Shown piece by piece: positions 19,886-28,713 of a stretch of 64,000 nucleotides of DNA (positions within the stretch are counted from its first letter, which is position 1; each line of letters begins with the position of its first letter). Made by a program: the position numbers and the translations under genes. Source of the DNA: Pseudomonadota bacterium (lineage in GTDB: Bacteria > Pseudomonadota > Gammaproteobacteria > Xanthomonadales > Ahniellaceae); assembly GCA_022843465.1 (NCBI GenBank), contig JALHNO010000012.1, positions 119,353-183,352 of the forward strand. Direction: 5' to 3'. The notes beneath the pieces are model-generated. The model was not told where the DNA came from. It did not search any database and worked only from the letters and a program-made list of their open reading frames with translations.

Positions 19886-20527
19886 CTACTGCTGATCCGA
19901 CGCTTGCGTGCTTTCGATGCGCGCAACCGGCAGCATCCAGCGCCGTCGAATGGAGAAGTACCGCAAAAGGAAGCAAGCCGCCGCCCCGCCGATGGCGAGT
20001 GGTGTTGACGGCAGATGGAGCGCTTCGCCTGCCACGACGATGGACGCGCCCAGGGCCGCAGCGACGGCATAGAGTTCGCCGCGTCGCAGTATGGAAGGCA
20101 CTTCAGCCACGAGCATGTCGCGAACAACCCCACCGCCCACGCCCGACAGAATGCCAAGCAGGATCGCTCCGCCCGGGCCGAGCCCATAGGCGGTAGCCTT
20201 GGCCGCGCCACTGACGGCGAATAGACCCAGGCCGATGGCATCGGAGAACTGCACGGGATGACGCAGGCGTTCGACGATGTCGCATCGGTAGAAGGTAATC
20301 AGTCCGGCGATCATCGCCACGACCAGGTAGCGCCAGTCGGCCAGCGCCACCGGTGGCGTGGCACCGATCAGCGTGTCGCGAGTGATGCCGCCGGCCGTGG
20401 CCGCTGCGAACGACAGCACGAGCACGCCGAACAGATCCAGTTGTCGGCGAACGCCAACGGTGGCGCCACTGAGCGCGAAGGCGAACGTGCCGATGAGTTC
20501 TAGCGCAAGGACAAATCCGGAAGTCAT
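19886..20527 (-). CDS. UPF0126/TRIC-type membrane protein
   Basis: A 213-residue inner-membrane protein with about seven hydrophobic segments, in two homologous halves. Each half carries the family motif GGxxRD (GGITRD and GGVVRD) near a helix end. Bacterial members of this family are trimeric cation channels or, in YadS/YicG-type cases, glycine transporters; which applies here cannot be told. It is the last gene of a same-strand series running from 23158, 60 bp after the esterase gene, so it may be co-transcribed. The C-terminal tail (RIESTQASDQQ) is cytosolic-looking and not conserved. Confidence 0.88.
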   Translation of the reverse strand: MTSGFVLALELIGTFAFALSGATVGVRRQLDLFGVLVLSFAAATAGGITRDTLIGATPPVALADWRYLVVAMIAGLITFYRCDIVERLRHPVQFSDAIGLGLFAVSGAAKATAYGLGPGGAILLGILSGVGGGVVRDMLVAEVPSILRRGELYAVAAALGASIVVAGEALHLPSTPLAIGGAAACFLLRYFSIRRRWMLPVARIESTQASDQQ

Positions 20528-20587
20528 GCCGATGGAGATACTCGTAAGTGCGAGTCAGCGAAGGACTGCGAAATCAGGAACTCGGCA

Positions 20588-21250
20588 TCAACCTGCGATG
20601 GACTCGAACCATGCCAGGAAGTCGTTTTGCATGGCCTGCGGGATGCCGTGATCGCCCGGGTAGAGCCGGGTCTCGTGCGGCACACCCAAGGCGCTGAGCC
20701 AGGCATCGGCGCGATGCGCCCAATCCACCGGCAGTTTGCTGTCGTCGCGGCCGTGGCCAATGAATGCCCGGATGCGGCCGAGCGTGTCACGTCCTGCCAA
20801 TTGGGATTCGAGTTCCGGCAGGATGCGCCCGGCTAGCACGCCAAAGCCGGCGACGAGGTCCGGACGTGTGAGAGCCACGCTCGCACTGATGATTCCACCC
20901 TGGCTGAATCCGGCGAGCACGGTGGCGCCGGGGGCGACATCGGAGTCGAACTGCATCTCGGCGACAAACTGCACGAGGCGTTGCCGACTCGCCTCTGCGG
21001 CGTCGAGATCGGGGCGCGGACCCAACGGTCCGAACGTGACCGGGAACCAGGCGAACTGATCCGTGCCCAGCGTCAGCGGCGCCCGGACCAGCACCACGGT
21101 GGTATCCGCGGGCGCCATTGCCGCCAGCGGCCTCAGGTTGGTCTCATTGCCACCCACTCCGTGGCACAGGATCAACAACCGGCGCGGCACGTCGCGTGAC
21201 GCTGCAATCCGGTACGGCAGCGACCGGCCGGTCATCAGCTCCGCGCTCAT
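20588..21250 (-). CDS. Carboxylesterase/phospholipase-type alpha/beta hydrolase
   Basis: A 220-residue hydrolase of the small carboxylesterase (EstB/lysophospholipase) group. The oxyanion region is LCHGVGGNE, the nucleophile elbow GFSQGG holds the catalytic Ser, and the acid and base are Asp in GHGRDD and His in YPGDHGIP. There is no signal peptide, so it is cytoplasmic. Its start overlaps the end of the dioxygenase gene by 4 bases (ATGA), so the two are translationally coupled. A hydrolase behind a ring-cleaving type dioxygenase suggests they act on the same aromatic compound, but the substrate is unknown. Confidence 0.88.
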   Translation of the reverse strand: MSAELMTGRSLPYRIAASRDVPRRLLILCHGVGGNETNLRPLAAMAPADTTVVLVRAPLTLGTDQFAWFPVTFGPLGPRPDLDAAEASRQRLVQFVAEMQFDSDVAPGATVLAGFSQGGIISASVALTRPDLVAGFGVLAGRILPELESQLAGRDTLGRIRAFIGHGRDDSKLPVDWAHRADAWLSALGVPHETRLYPGDHGIPQAMQNDFLAWFESIAG

Positions 21251-22050
21251 GCGACCACCGCCTGGCCCGTCATCGGCAGCCCGAACCCGAACGAGTCCAT
21301 CGACAGGATGCCGTAGGTCATGCCGCCCTCGACGACTCGCCGCGGCTCACTGACATCACTGGCCCCGAACGCGACCAGCAGCGGCAGGAAATGCTCCTCG
21401 GTCGGATGCGCACGCTGCGCATGCGGCGCACGCGCGCGGTAGTGCACGAGCGATTCCGCGTCGCCGCGCGCAACCGCGTCGGCGATCCAGTCGGCAAAAG
21501 CCTGCGCGTACTCTGGATCATTGATGTGCCGGCGGAACTCGTAAAGGTTGTGGGTCAGGCTGCCCGAACCAATCACCAACACGCCCTGCTCGCGCAACGG
21601 CGCGAGGGCCCGCCCGAGGCGCAGCGCGCCGGCCGCGTCGAGATCGTGTGGCATCGACACCTGCAGGACGGGCACATTGGCGTCCGGCTTGAGGTAGCGC
21701 AATGGCACCCAAGCGCCGTGATCGAGGCCGCGTTGCGTGTCGATGGCGGCATCGAAATCGGCCGCCTGCAGCAGTCCGAGCGCCTGCGCAGCGATGCGGG
21801 GTTCGCCGGGCGCGGGGTACTGCAACGCATACAGCGGTGCCGGAAATCCACCGAAGTCATGGATCGTTTCCGGCGACGCACTAGCGGAGATGCGCACGCC
21901 GCGGGTCTGCCAGTGCGGCGAGACGACGACGATGGCGGCAAGTCCCGACAGGCTGGCGCCGATGCGCAGCAGGTTTGGGCCGAGCAGGCCCGGCTCCAGC
22001 GCGAACATCGGCGAGCCGTGGGACACGAACAGGGACGGGGCGGGGGACAT
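21247..22050 (-). CDS. DODA-type extradiol aromatic ring-opening dioxygenase
   Basis: A 267-residue member of the class III extradiol dioxygenase (LigB/YgiD) family. The zinc/iron ligands expected in this family are visible: His in FVSHGSP, His in VSPHW, and a later His in GSGSLTHN with HPTEEHFLP. E. coli YgiD is a 4,5-DOPA dioxygenase; the cellular substrate here is not known. The gene lies between DoxX and esterase genes on one strand, and its stop overlaps the esterase start. GGAGT about 8 bases upstream is a plausible ribosome site. Confidence 0.9.
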   Translation of the reverse strand: MSPAPSLFVSHGSPMFALEPGLLGPNLLRIGASLSGLAAIVVVSPHWQTRGVRISASASPETIHDFGGFPAPLYALQYPAPGEPRIAAQALGLLQAADFDAAIDTQRGLDHGAWVPLRYLKPDANVPVLQVSMPHDLDAAGALRLGRALAPLREQGVLVIGSGSLTHNLYEFRRHINDPEYAQAFADWIADAVARGDAESLVHYRARAPHAQRAHPTEEHFLPLLVAFGASDVSEPRRVVEGGMTYGILSMDSFGFGLPMTGQAVVA

Positions 22051-22102
22051 GTCGACTCCTTGCCGCGGGCGCGCGGCCCGCGGCGGTGCAGGAAGGGTGG
22101 AA

Positions 22103-22501
22103 TCAGCCAGCCGACGGGTTGCGTCGGCGTTGCAGCAGCGCTTCGAGGCTCAGCGCGCCCGGCCCGTGGGCGGCCAGCATCAGGAAGCCACCGGCCATCG
22201 CGATGTTCTTCCAGAAGCTGATCGCCTGCATCGGATCGGCGAAGTTGGCGTGGAAGATCGCCGCCGAAACCACCGAGAACGCCGACAGCGCCAACGCGAT
22301 CCAGCGAGTGAAGAAGCCGGCCGCAATCGCCAGGCCACCGCCGAGTTCGAGTGCAATCACCAGAGGCAGCAGCGCGCCGGCTACGCCCATGGCCTCCATG
22401 TAGCCCTGCGTTCCTTCGTAGCCGGCGATCTTGCCCCAGCCCGAGATGATGAAGATCAGCGACAGGCCAACCCGGCCCAGTAATGAAAGTACGGCGTTCA
22501 T
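22103..22501 (-). CDS. DoxX family membrane protein
   Basis: A 132-residue inner-membrane protein with four hydrophobic helices. The pattern LIFIISGWGKI near the N terminus and the HANFADPMQ loop are typical of DoxX/DoxD-like proteins. Family members often sit beside redox and aromatic-ring enzymes, as here. The start is ATG 22501, not ATG 22507: AGGAG lies one base before the first ATG but seven before the second. Followed on the same strand by the dioxygenase gene. Confidence 0.9.
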   Translation of the reverse strand: MNAVLSLLGRVGLSLIFIISGWGKIAGYEGTQGYMEAMGVAGALLPLVIALELGGGLAIAAGFFTRWIALALSAFSVVSAAIFHANFADPMQAISFWKNIAMAGGFLMLAAHGPGALSLEALLQRRRNPSAG

Positions 22502-22525
22502 TTGCATGCTCCTGTTGGGATGGGA

Positions 22526-23158
22526 TCAGCTGCGACGAATCCAGGTCGGGGCGATGCCCGTGCCCTGGCCAGCCCCGTATCCAAAATAAATATTGAGTCC
22601 CGCCAGCGGTTCGAGGTAGCGCGCGTTCTTGAGCGGGCCCGCGAAAATCACGTCGAAGCCGAGACTCGTGGCCAGGGCATTGGCAGTGGCCTTGGCGCGT
22701 TCCGAATCGGATGCGACGAACACCGGTGCGAGCTGTCCACCCGCGAAACCGGGTCCAGCGGCGATCACTTGCGCGAACAGCGTGTTGAAGGCCTTGACGA
22801 CTTCGGCTTGCGGGAACGCACGGGCGATCTTCTCCGCCGCCGAGGAACTGTGGCCGAGGGTCAGGCCCATGTAGTCGGCGGTCAGCGGATTGGTGATGTC
22901 GATGACGACCTTTCCGTCGAGCGAACCCACGCTGGCCAATGCAGCTGTGGCCTGGTCGTAAGGCGTGGCCACGATGACCACGTCGGCGGTGTCGGCGCTG
23001 TTCGCGGCTGCGACGGCGGTGACGCCCTCGATGGTCGCGGCAACGGACTGCGCCTTGGCGAGCGAAGTGGCAGCGATACGTACGGTGTGGCCGGCGCGCG
23101 CGGCTTGCAGCGCGAGCGAAGAACCCATGTTGCCGGCGCCGAGGATGAGGATGTTCAT
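22526..23158 (-). CDS. NAD(P)-binding reductase of the F420-dependent/NADP oxidoreductase type
   Basis: A 210-residue Rossmann-fold enzyme. The nucleotide-binding motif ILGAGNMGSSLA lies at the N terminus. It is followed by VVIVATPYDQA, DITNPL and EVVKAFNTLFAQV, characteristic of the NADPH-dependent F420 reductase superfamily; outside F420 users these act as NADP-linked reductases of unknown substrate. The start ATG 23158 fits AAGGA upstream and the usual MNILILG N terminus; the longer frame is not needed. First gene of the cluster, divergent from a LysR regulator, the usual arrangement for LysR targets. Confidence 0.87.
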   Translation of the reverse strand: MNILILGAGNMGSSLALQAARAGHTVRIAATSLAKAQSVAATIEGVTAVAAANSADTADVVIVATPYDQATAALASVGSLDGKVVIDITNPLTADYMGLTLGHSSSAAEKIARAFPQAEVVKAFNTLFAQVIAAGPGFAGGQLAPVFVASDSERAKATANALATSLGFDVIFAGPLKNARYLEPLAGLNIYFGYGAGQGTGIAPTWIRRS

Positions 23159-23271
23159 GATGGTGTCCTTGGAAGGGTGCCCGTGATTGGGTGAGGTCAC
23201 TCTATTGAACTTAAACATGGCGATAAATATCGATTACAGTTATTGTTTGTTCTGTTATTCGAGACAATGCC
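23159..23271. promoter_or_regulatory. Divergent promoter region with LysR-type palindrome
   Basis: The region between the reductase and LysR genes is clearly AT-rich. It holds the palindrome CGATA-AA-TATCG at 23221-23232 and a T-rich stretch (TTATTGTTTGTTCTGTTATT) beside it. LysR regulators usually bind such dyads between divergent genes. The -10 and -35 boxes cannot be fixed by eye. Confidence 0.55.
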
Positions 23272-24165
23272 ATGCTCGATCTCCAGCAACTGAGCAGCTT
23301 CTTGGCGGTCGTGCGTGCCGGCAGCTTTGTTGCTGCCGCCGACGCGACCGGCCTCTCGAAAGCGGCCGTTTCCCGCCATGTCGCCGATCTGGAAGCACAA
23401 CTGGGCGTTCGACTGCTGCACCGGACGACGCGGCGACTGTCGCTCAGCGAAGAAGGTCAGCGCTTTCATGGTCGGGCGCTGGAGCTGGTCGCTGCCTGGG
23501 AAGAACTCGAAGCCGAAACCGCCTCCAGCGGTGGCGAAGCGACCGGTCTGCTGCGGATCAACGCCCCGCTCACCTTTGGCAATCTGCATCTCGCGCCGCT
23601 GTGGCGCGGATTCCTCGCCGCTAACCCCAAGCTTGCGCTCGACATCACGCTCAACGACCGCGTCGTCGACCTGATCGAAGAAGGCTTTGATGTCGCAATC
23701 CGCATCACCAACCGCTTGGACCCGCAGCTCGTGAGTCGCCGCCTGGCCAGCACGCAGATGCGGCTATGCGCTTCGCCGCGCTATCTCGAAGTGCACGGCG
23801 TGCCCGAACATCCGCGCGATCTCGTCGGGCACCAGGTGTTTGCCTATAGTTACTGGTCGACCGGCAATGACTGGACCTTCCAGGGTCCGAATGGAGACGT
23901 TACCGTCCGCGTGAACCCGCGTATCCACACGAACAGTGGCGACACCTGCCGCAGCGCGGCGCTGCAGCACCAGGGCATCATTCTGCAGCCCGACTTCCTG
24001 GTGGGACCCGATCTCAAGCTCGGGGCGCTTGTCGAGTTGTTGCCCGGGTATCGATCCATTGAACTGGGCATCCATGCGGTGTACGCCACGCGCAAGCATC
24101 AGCCAATGAAGACCCGCCGGCTGATCGATTACCTGGTCGAAGCCTTCATTGCCCCACGGTGGTAA
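23272..24165 (+). CDS. LysR family transcriptional regulator
   Basis: A 297-residue regulator. The N-terminal winged helix (LSSFLAVVRAGSFVAAADAT then LSKAAVSRHVADLE) is followed by the linker LLHRTTRRLSLSEEG. The C-terminal effector-binding domain begins TGLLRINAPLTFG and fits the CrgA-like subgroup. The effector is unknown. It is divergent from the reductase-DoxX-dioxygenase-esterase series and probably controls it together with itself. Confidence 0.93.
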   Translation: MLDLQQLSSFLAVVRAGSFVAAADATGLSKAAVSRHVADLEAQLGVRLLHRTTRRLSLSEEGQRFHGRALELVAAWEELEAETASSGGEATGLLRINAPLTFGNLHLAPLWRGFLAANPKLALDITLNDRVVDLIEEGFDVAIRITNRLDPQLVSRRLASTQMRLCASPRYLEVHGVPEHPRDLVGHQVFAYSYWSTGNDWTFQGPNGDVTVRVNPRIHTNSGDTCRSAALQHQGIILQPDFLVGPDLKLGALVELLPGYRSIELGIHAVYATRKHQPMKTRRLIDYLVEAFIAPRW

Positions 24166-24714
24166 AACCACCGCATCCTGAGCATCGGGCTAAACAGGGC
24201 TTACACAACAAAGGACATCCAGTAGCGCCAGGACAAATCTGGCAGAACATTGGAGGGGCAGTTCCTCTACTCGGCAAGGCGTGGCGAGCGGCCGTGTCTT
24301 GCCAGCCGAGGCGCCGAGTCACTCTTGTGACTGACGAGGGCTTGCTGAGCGTCGTTGCTCCAACACCTGATTTTTGTCTGCTCAAGGCGGCTCCCTCGTG
24401 TGTGGCGCAGAGCGGTTGGCAGCGACGATGGGAACAGCAATCGGGCTTGGAGAACCGAGAGAGGGCGGTTATCGGGCCGCGAATGGCATCCGGTAAAGGC
24501 CTTCTTACTGGTTGCTCACGACCAAGTCTTGTAGGCGCGCAGCGGCTCTGCTGAGTTCTTGAACACGTCCATAGGCTTGCTGCCGCGGCGTCCGGCGCGC
24601 TGCATCAGGTCCTCCGCCCTACGGTCTTTGCCCTCGAGTTGCCAGGCGGCGCTCGGCCTCATCATGGTCCGGCTCATCGACGCCCGAAATTGACCCAGGC
24701 GGGCGCCAATCCTA
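24166..24714. other. Gene-free stretch with diverged repeat
   Basis: No convincing gene. A segment at about 24408-24512 aligns over about 105 bases with 16962-17070 (roughly two thirds identical by eye, including CAGCAATCGGG). The remainder may be decayed coding sequence, but nothing could be assigned. Confidence 0.45.
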
Positions 24715-24735
24715 CTATCTGTTAATAACAGATAG
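24715..24735. promoter_or_regulatory. Operator-like palindrome of the ParDE pair
   Basis: A perfect inverted repeat with 10-bp arms (CTATCTGTTA and TAACAGATAG) around one A. Its right end runs into the ribosome site TAGGAG of the antitoxin. This is where autorepression by a ParD-ParE complex would be expected. Confidence 0.75.
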
Positions 24736-24745
24736 GAGAACCGTC

Positions 24746-25006
24746 ATGCCTACCAGCGTCGCCCTGGGCCCGCACTTCGAGACATTCGTCCGCGATCAGG
24801 TGCAAAGCGGGCGCTTCAACAATGCCAGCGAAGTCGTCCGCGCCGGCCTTCGCTTGCTCGAAGACACCGAGCACCGCAAGCAACTGGAACTGGAAACATT
24901 GCGTGCGGAAATCGCCGCTGGCCGCGCCAGTGGCCCCGCCAAGCCCGCCGAAGAGATCTTTGACCGGCTCGAAGCCAAGTACGGGGCAATGGGCAAGGCG
25001 CGTTGA
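24746..25006 (+). CDS. parD: ParD family antitoxin
   Basis: An 86-residue antitoxin. The N-terminal half has the ribbon-helix-helix pattern of ParD (VALGPHFETFVRDQVQSGRF then NNASEVVRAGLRLLED), which binds DNA. The C-terminal charged helix wraps the toxin. TAGGAG precedes ATG 24746, and a palindromic operator overlaps it. The stop codon overlaps the toxin start by one base. Lies near the right end of the island-like region, as such stabilising modules often do. Confidence 0.92.
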   Translation: MPTSVALGPHFETFVRDQVQSGRFNNASEVVRAGLRLLEDTEHRKQLELETLRAEIAAGRASGPAKPAEEIFDRLEAKYGAMGKAR

Positions 25007-25302
25007 TGCGCCTCGTCATCAAGCCGCTCGCCGAACAAGACATTGAGGTCATCGGTGACTACATCGCGCGCGACGATCCTGCGCGCGCCGTCTCTTTCGT
25101 GGGCGAGTTGCGCGAGCAGTGCATGCGTATCGCCGACAATCCGCTCGGATACCGCGAGCGCCCAGAACTGGCTCCGGGTCTGCGCTCGTGCGCGCATGGG
25201 AACTACGTGATCTTCTTCGACGCGTCACCAGATGTTGTTGAAGTCGTCCGCGTCCTGCACGGCGCTCGCGACTTGCCCACCGTGCTGAGCGAGGATCAGT
25301 GA
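25006..25302 (+). CDS. parE: ParE family toxin
   Basis: A 98-residue RelE/ParE-fold toxin; ParE members inhibit DNA gyrase. The start LVIKPLAEQDIEVIGDYIA, the middle NPLGYRERPEL, the core RSCAHGNYVIFF and the C-terminal EVVRVLHGARD match the family. ATG 25006 overlaps the ParD stop (TGATG), so the pair is translationally coupled. It appears full length. Confidence 0.92.
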   Translation: MRLVIKPLAEQDIEVIGDYIARDDPARAVSFVGELREQCMRIADNPLGYRERPELAPGLRSCAHGNYVIFFDASPDVVEVVRVLHGARDLPTVLSEDQ

Positions 25303-25863
25303 GCGTTTCCGCTCCCTGGCAGCCTGTCGGACTGGCATCGCGTTTCCTCCCGTCGTCGGTGCACCGCAACACGGCCGGGAGGACCACCGAGGCCAAGTCA
25401 CGACCCACCATGCGAGGAGGCAGGGCCTACGGCGGGTGCCAGCCGAAATCAGGATTTGGTGGATTGCACCACGCAGCGGGCCCACCAAAGCTCGCCGCCC
25501 AACTGCGCGTGGCCGTTTGGACTTCCGCGGGACCGGAGGGCGACGCACGAGCGCGAGTTTCATCCTGGGCTGCACTCCGCCACCAATCACCGCAGCACGA
25601 AGAGACCAGCCCAGTGCCGGCTTTTTGTTGCCTCGGCGGCGTGCCTGGACCTTTGGAATCGGTGGACCGGCACGGCCGATGTTGAATACACGAGGCGCGT
25701 CTCAGGCATCGATGAGCAAACCGTACACCGGCGGCATGCGGCGGGCATGGCGCACACTCTGTCGCGCGGCCTGCGCATCTTCACAGTGCAACGACCTGGT
25801 GAAGGTTGGCCTCGGCGGCAACTGCGGTTATCGTTGGGGTTCTGCCGACGTCCTGGGGATCAA
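25303..25863. other. Gene-free stretch with copy of the tRNA-Ala downstream sequence
   Basis: No supported gene. A copy of the sequence following tRNA-Ala lies at 25580-25626. A short stretch at 25337-25362 (TCCTCCCGTCGTCGGTGC) is shared with 19360-19377 beside the broken methyltransferase. The open frame running through here into the next gene is only its upstream extension. Confidence 0.5.
25580..25626 (+). repeat. Diverged copy of the tRNA-Ala 3'-flanking sequence and terminator
   Basis: CCACCAATCACCGCAGC is identical to 10620-10636. The following 30 bases match with about four differences, including a weakened copy of the terminator stem and T run. The tRNA body itself is absent. It may be the far end of the tRNA-anchored region. 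Confidence 0.6.
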
Positions 25864-28679
25864 ATGAAGACGTCAATATTGTTGGGCGCCATGAGCGCGC
25901 TGCTGGCGGGAATTGCAGCGCCGCTCGCTGCCGATGAGACGCCTGCACCGGTGCAGGGTACGTTCCGTTCCGCTTCCACTGCGGTCAAGTTCGATGTGTC
26001 GCCACCGCTGAGCGAAATTCCGGTCCGGCCACCGGCAGACTTTGGCGGGACATTCTTTGGCTCACTGATGATAGATCCGGATCCACCGGGCAAGCCGAAT
26101 ATCGGGCCGCAGGACCAGGATGGCCGCGTGCAGCGCGAGCAGGTAAGTGGCATGACCATTCCCGCACCGAGCGCAAACTTCAATGTCGGCGTCGGCACCG
26201 CCAATCCGCCCGATCCGGTCGGCGATGTGGGTCCTACCCACTACGTGCGCATGGCCAATGCCTCGTTCCAGATCTTCAACAAGACCACCGGGGCTTCCGT
26301 ATTTGGTCCGGCCAATATCAATACCCTGTTCGCCGGTTTCGGTGGCGACTGCGAGACTGAGAACGCGGGCGATCCCATCGTGCTTTACGACCAGCTTGCC
26401 GATCGCTGGCTGCTGACCCAGTTCTCCAACGCTACCGGACCCGGCTTCTTCAACTGCGTGGCGCTGTCGACCTCCGGCAATCCGCTCGGGACCTATCATC
26501 GCTGGGCATTCTCGACGGCGACCTTTCCGGACTATCCCAAGTACGGCGTCTGGCCAAACGCCTATCTGATCAGCACACGCGAAGTGAATGCCGGCGTGAT
26601 CGGCGCCTATGCCATCGACCGTACCGCAATGCTCGCCGGAAATCCCTCGCCACCGTTGGTGCAGTTTACCGTGCCGGTCATGAGTTCTCCGGTGACGGCC
26701 TTCTGCCTGCCGACCTTGACGGCGTGACCCCTCCGCCACCAGGCACACCGGGTTACTACCTTGGCTCGATGGACAATGGCGGCCCCTACGGCGCGGCCCA
26801 AGACGCGCTGAGCCTGTGGGAGTTCGATATCAATTTCGCCGTGCCGGCGTCGTCGACCTTTACCCTGGTCGACACCATTCCGATTGCGCCCTATGACACG
26901 ATTTTCCCCTGCGAAGGGCGTTCCTGCATCCCGCAGCCGGGCCAACTAGGCGCGGTGGATATTCTGTCCTACCGTCAACGCCCGATGCATCGTGCGGCGT
27001 ACCGCAACTTCGGCAGCTACCAGTCGATCGTTTCCAACCAGTCGGTGGAAGCGGGCCCGTCGATGGCCGGTATCCGCTGGTGGGAAATCCGCAATCCCGG
27101 CGCCAACTCGGTGCTCTACCAGGACAGCACCTATGCGCCCGGGCTGACCGATGGCCTGCACCGCTGGATGGCCTCGGTCGCGCAGGACGCCTCCGGCAAT
27201 ATCGGCATGGGTTTCAGCGCAGGCAGCTCGACGGTGTTTCCGAGCGTGCACTACACCGGACGGCTGCAGAGCGATCCGCTCAATACCATGGCACTCGGCG
27301 AAGGCATTTTTGTCACTGGTGGTGGTGGACATAACGACCCGAACACTCGCCGCTGGGGCGACTACACCTCGATGAACGTGGACTCCAGTGACGACTGCAC
27401 GTTCTGGTACATCAATGAGTTTTTTGCCGCCACCGGCACCACCTGGACTCTGCGCGCAGGTGCTTTCAAGTTCCCCGACTGCGGCAGCCCAAACCTGGGC
27501 ATAGCCGCCCTGCCGATGCGGCAGGCAATCTGTACGCCAGCCGACGCCAATTTCGATGTCGAGGCAAATGCCTACAGCGGATTCACCAGCGATACCGTGC
27601 TCTCGGTGACCGGAGTCCCGGCTGGCGCGACTTCCTTGTTCTCGCCGGCCATCATCAGCCCGGCACCGGGCGTGTCCACGCTGACCATCGGCAATACCGG
27701 TGCGGTTGCGGCGGGCAGCTATACGATGACCGTAACCGGCGCCAGTGCAGCGCCACCACTTTCGCGTTCGCGGACGGTGGATCTCGATGTCTTCACGGCA
27801 ATCCCGGCAGGGCCCACAGCGGTCTCGCCGGCACCCGCCGCAGAAGGCGTTTCGTTTGGCCCCACCTTGAGCTGGACGGCTTCGGCCCAGACCAGCAGCT
27901 ATGTCGCCGAGGTGGCGACCGACCCGGCATTCAGCAACATCATCTACACCAGCCCCGCGACCACAGCGACCTCGGTCAAGTTGCCGGCGATCCTGAGCGA
28001 AGCCACGACCTATCACTGGCGCGTTCGCGGCAGCAATATCTGCGGCACCGGTACCGATTCGGCGACGGCGACGTTTACCACCCGATTTGCTCCGGGCATC
28101 TGCGGACCGATGCAGGAAATCGTCACCGGCTTCTCCGACGACATGGAGAGTGGCGTCAATGGCTGGACCACGGACCCGGTTTCCGGAACCACCTGGACAC
28201 GAACCATGGCACGCCCAAGCAGCGGCGCGTTTTCCTGGCTGGCGGTCGATGTCGCGACCACATCGGACCAGCGCCTGATCTCGCCGGCAATCATGGTGCC
28301 TGTCCTTGCTGCGCCGACCTTGCGGTTCCGCCACGACGTGTCCATGGAACCCAACACGGCAACCAGTTGCTGGGACGGTGGCTTTGTCGAGATATCGAAC
28401 GATGGTGGCACCAGCTGGGCCGCGCTCGACCCATCCAGTCAGCTCGAGGATCTTTACGACGGCCCGCTGCCGACCGGCGAGCGCGCCTGGTGTGGCACCC
28501 AGCCCTACTCCACCGCCAGCTTCGATCTGGGCGACTACATGGGCCAGACCGTGCGCTTCCGTTTCCGTGCCCGCACCGACAGCTCGGTCGGTCTGGCGCC
28601 GCATGGCTGGTACGTCGATGATGTCCGCATCGAGAACTGCGGCATCAGCGACACCTTGTTCCGGAACGGGTTCGAATAA
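25864..28679 (+). pseudogene. Large secreted protein with choice-of-anchor J-like domain, interrupted by a frameshift
   Basis: A protein of about 938 residues read in two frames. The first frame has a signal peptide (MKTSILLGAMSALLAGIAAP, cleavage near AAPLAADE) and a beta-rich domain that ends prematurely at 26727. The same protein continues in another frame as DLDGVTPPPPGTPGYY from about 26712, with no start codon needed. Then come a long catalytic-looking or structural domain, a fibronectin III-like module (TLSWTASAQTSSYVAEVATD), a choice-of-anchor J-like domain (FSDDMESGVNGW) and the tail DTLFRNGFE. One missing base near 26712 explains the break. A sequencing error or true pseudogene are both possible. 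The FxxGFE tail recurs on exported proteins of Xanthomonadales (from memory) and may be a sorting signal. Confidence 0.75.
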
Positions 28680-28690
28680 CACCCGGAGCT

Positions 28691-28713
28691 GCCACCGTGC
28701 CGGGCACGGTGGC
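28691..28713 (+). terminator. Hairpin after the secreted-protein gene
   Basis: GCCACCGTGCC and GGGCACGGTGGC pair almost perfectly with essentially no loop, 12 bases after the stop codon. There is no T run, so termination is uncertain. The rest of 28714-28973 shows nothing I can assign. Confidence 0.5.

Noticed and set aside
24166..24714. Integron attC sites or a small cassette gene near ParDE
   Set aside because: No pair of core sites with the expected inverted spacing could be found, and no integrase is present.
25580..25626. Second tRNA-Ala gene
   Set aside because: Only the 3' flank and a few bases of the CCA end are present; no D, anticodon or T arms precede it.
26690..26740. Programmed ribosomal frameshift in the secreted-protein gene
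   Set aside because: No slippery heptamer or downstream hairpin is seen at the junction; a lost base is the simpler explanation.
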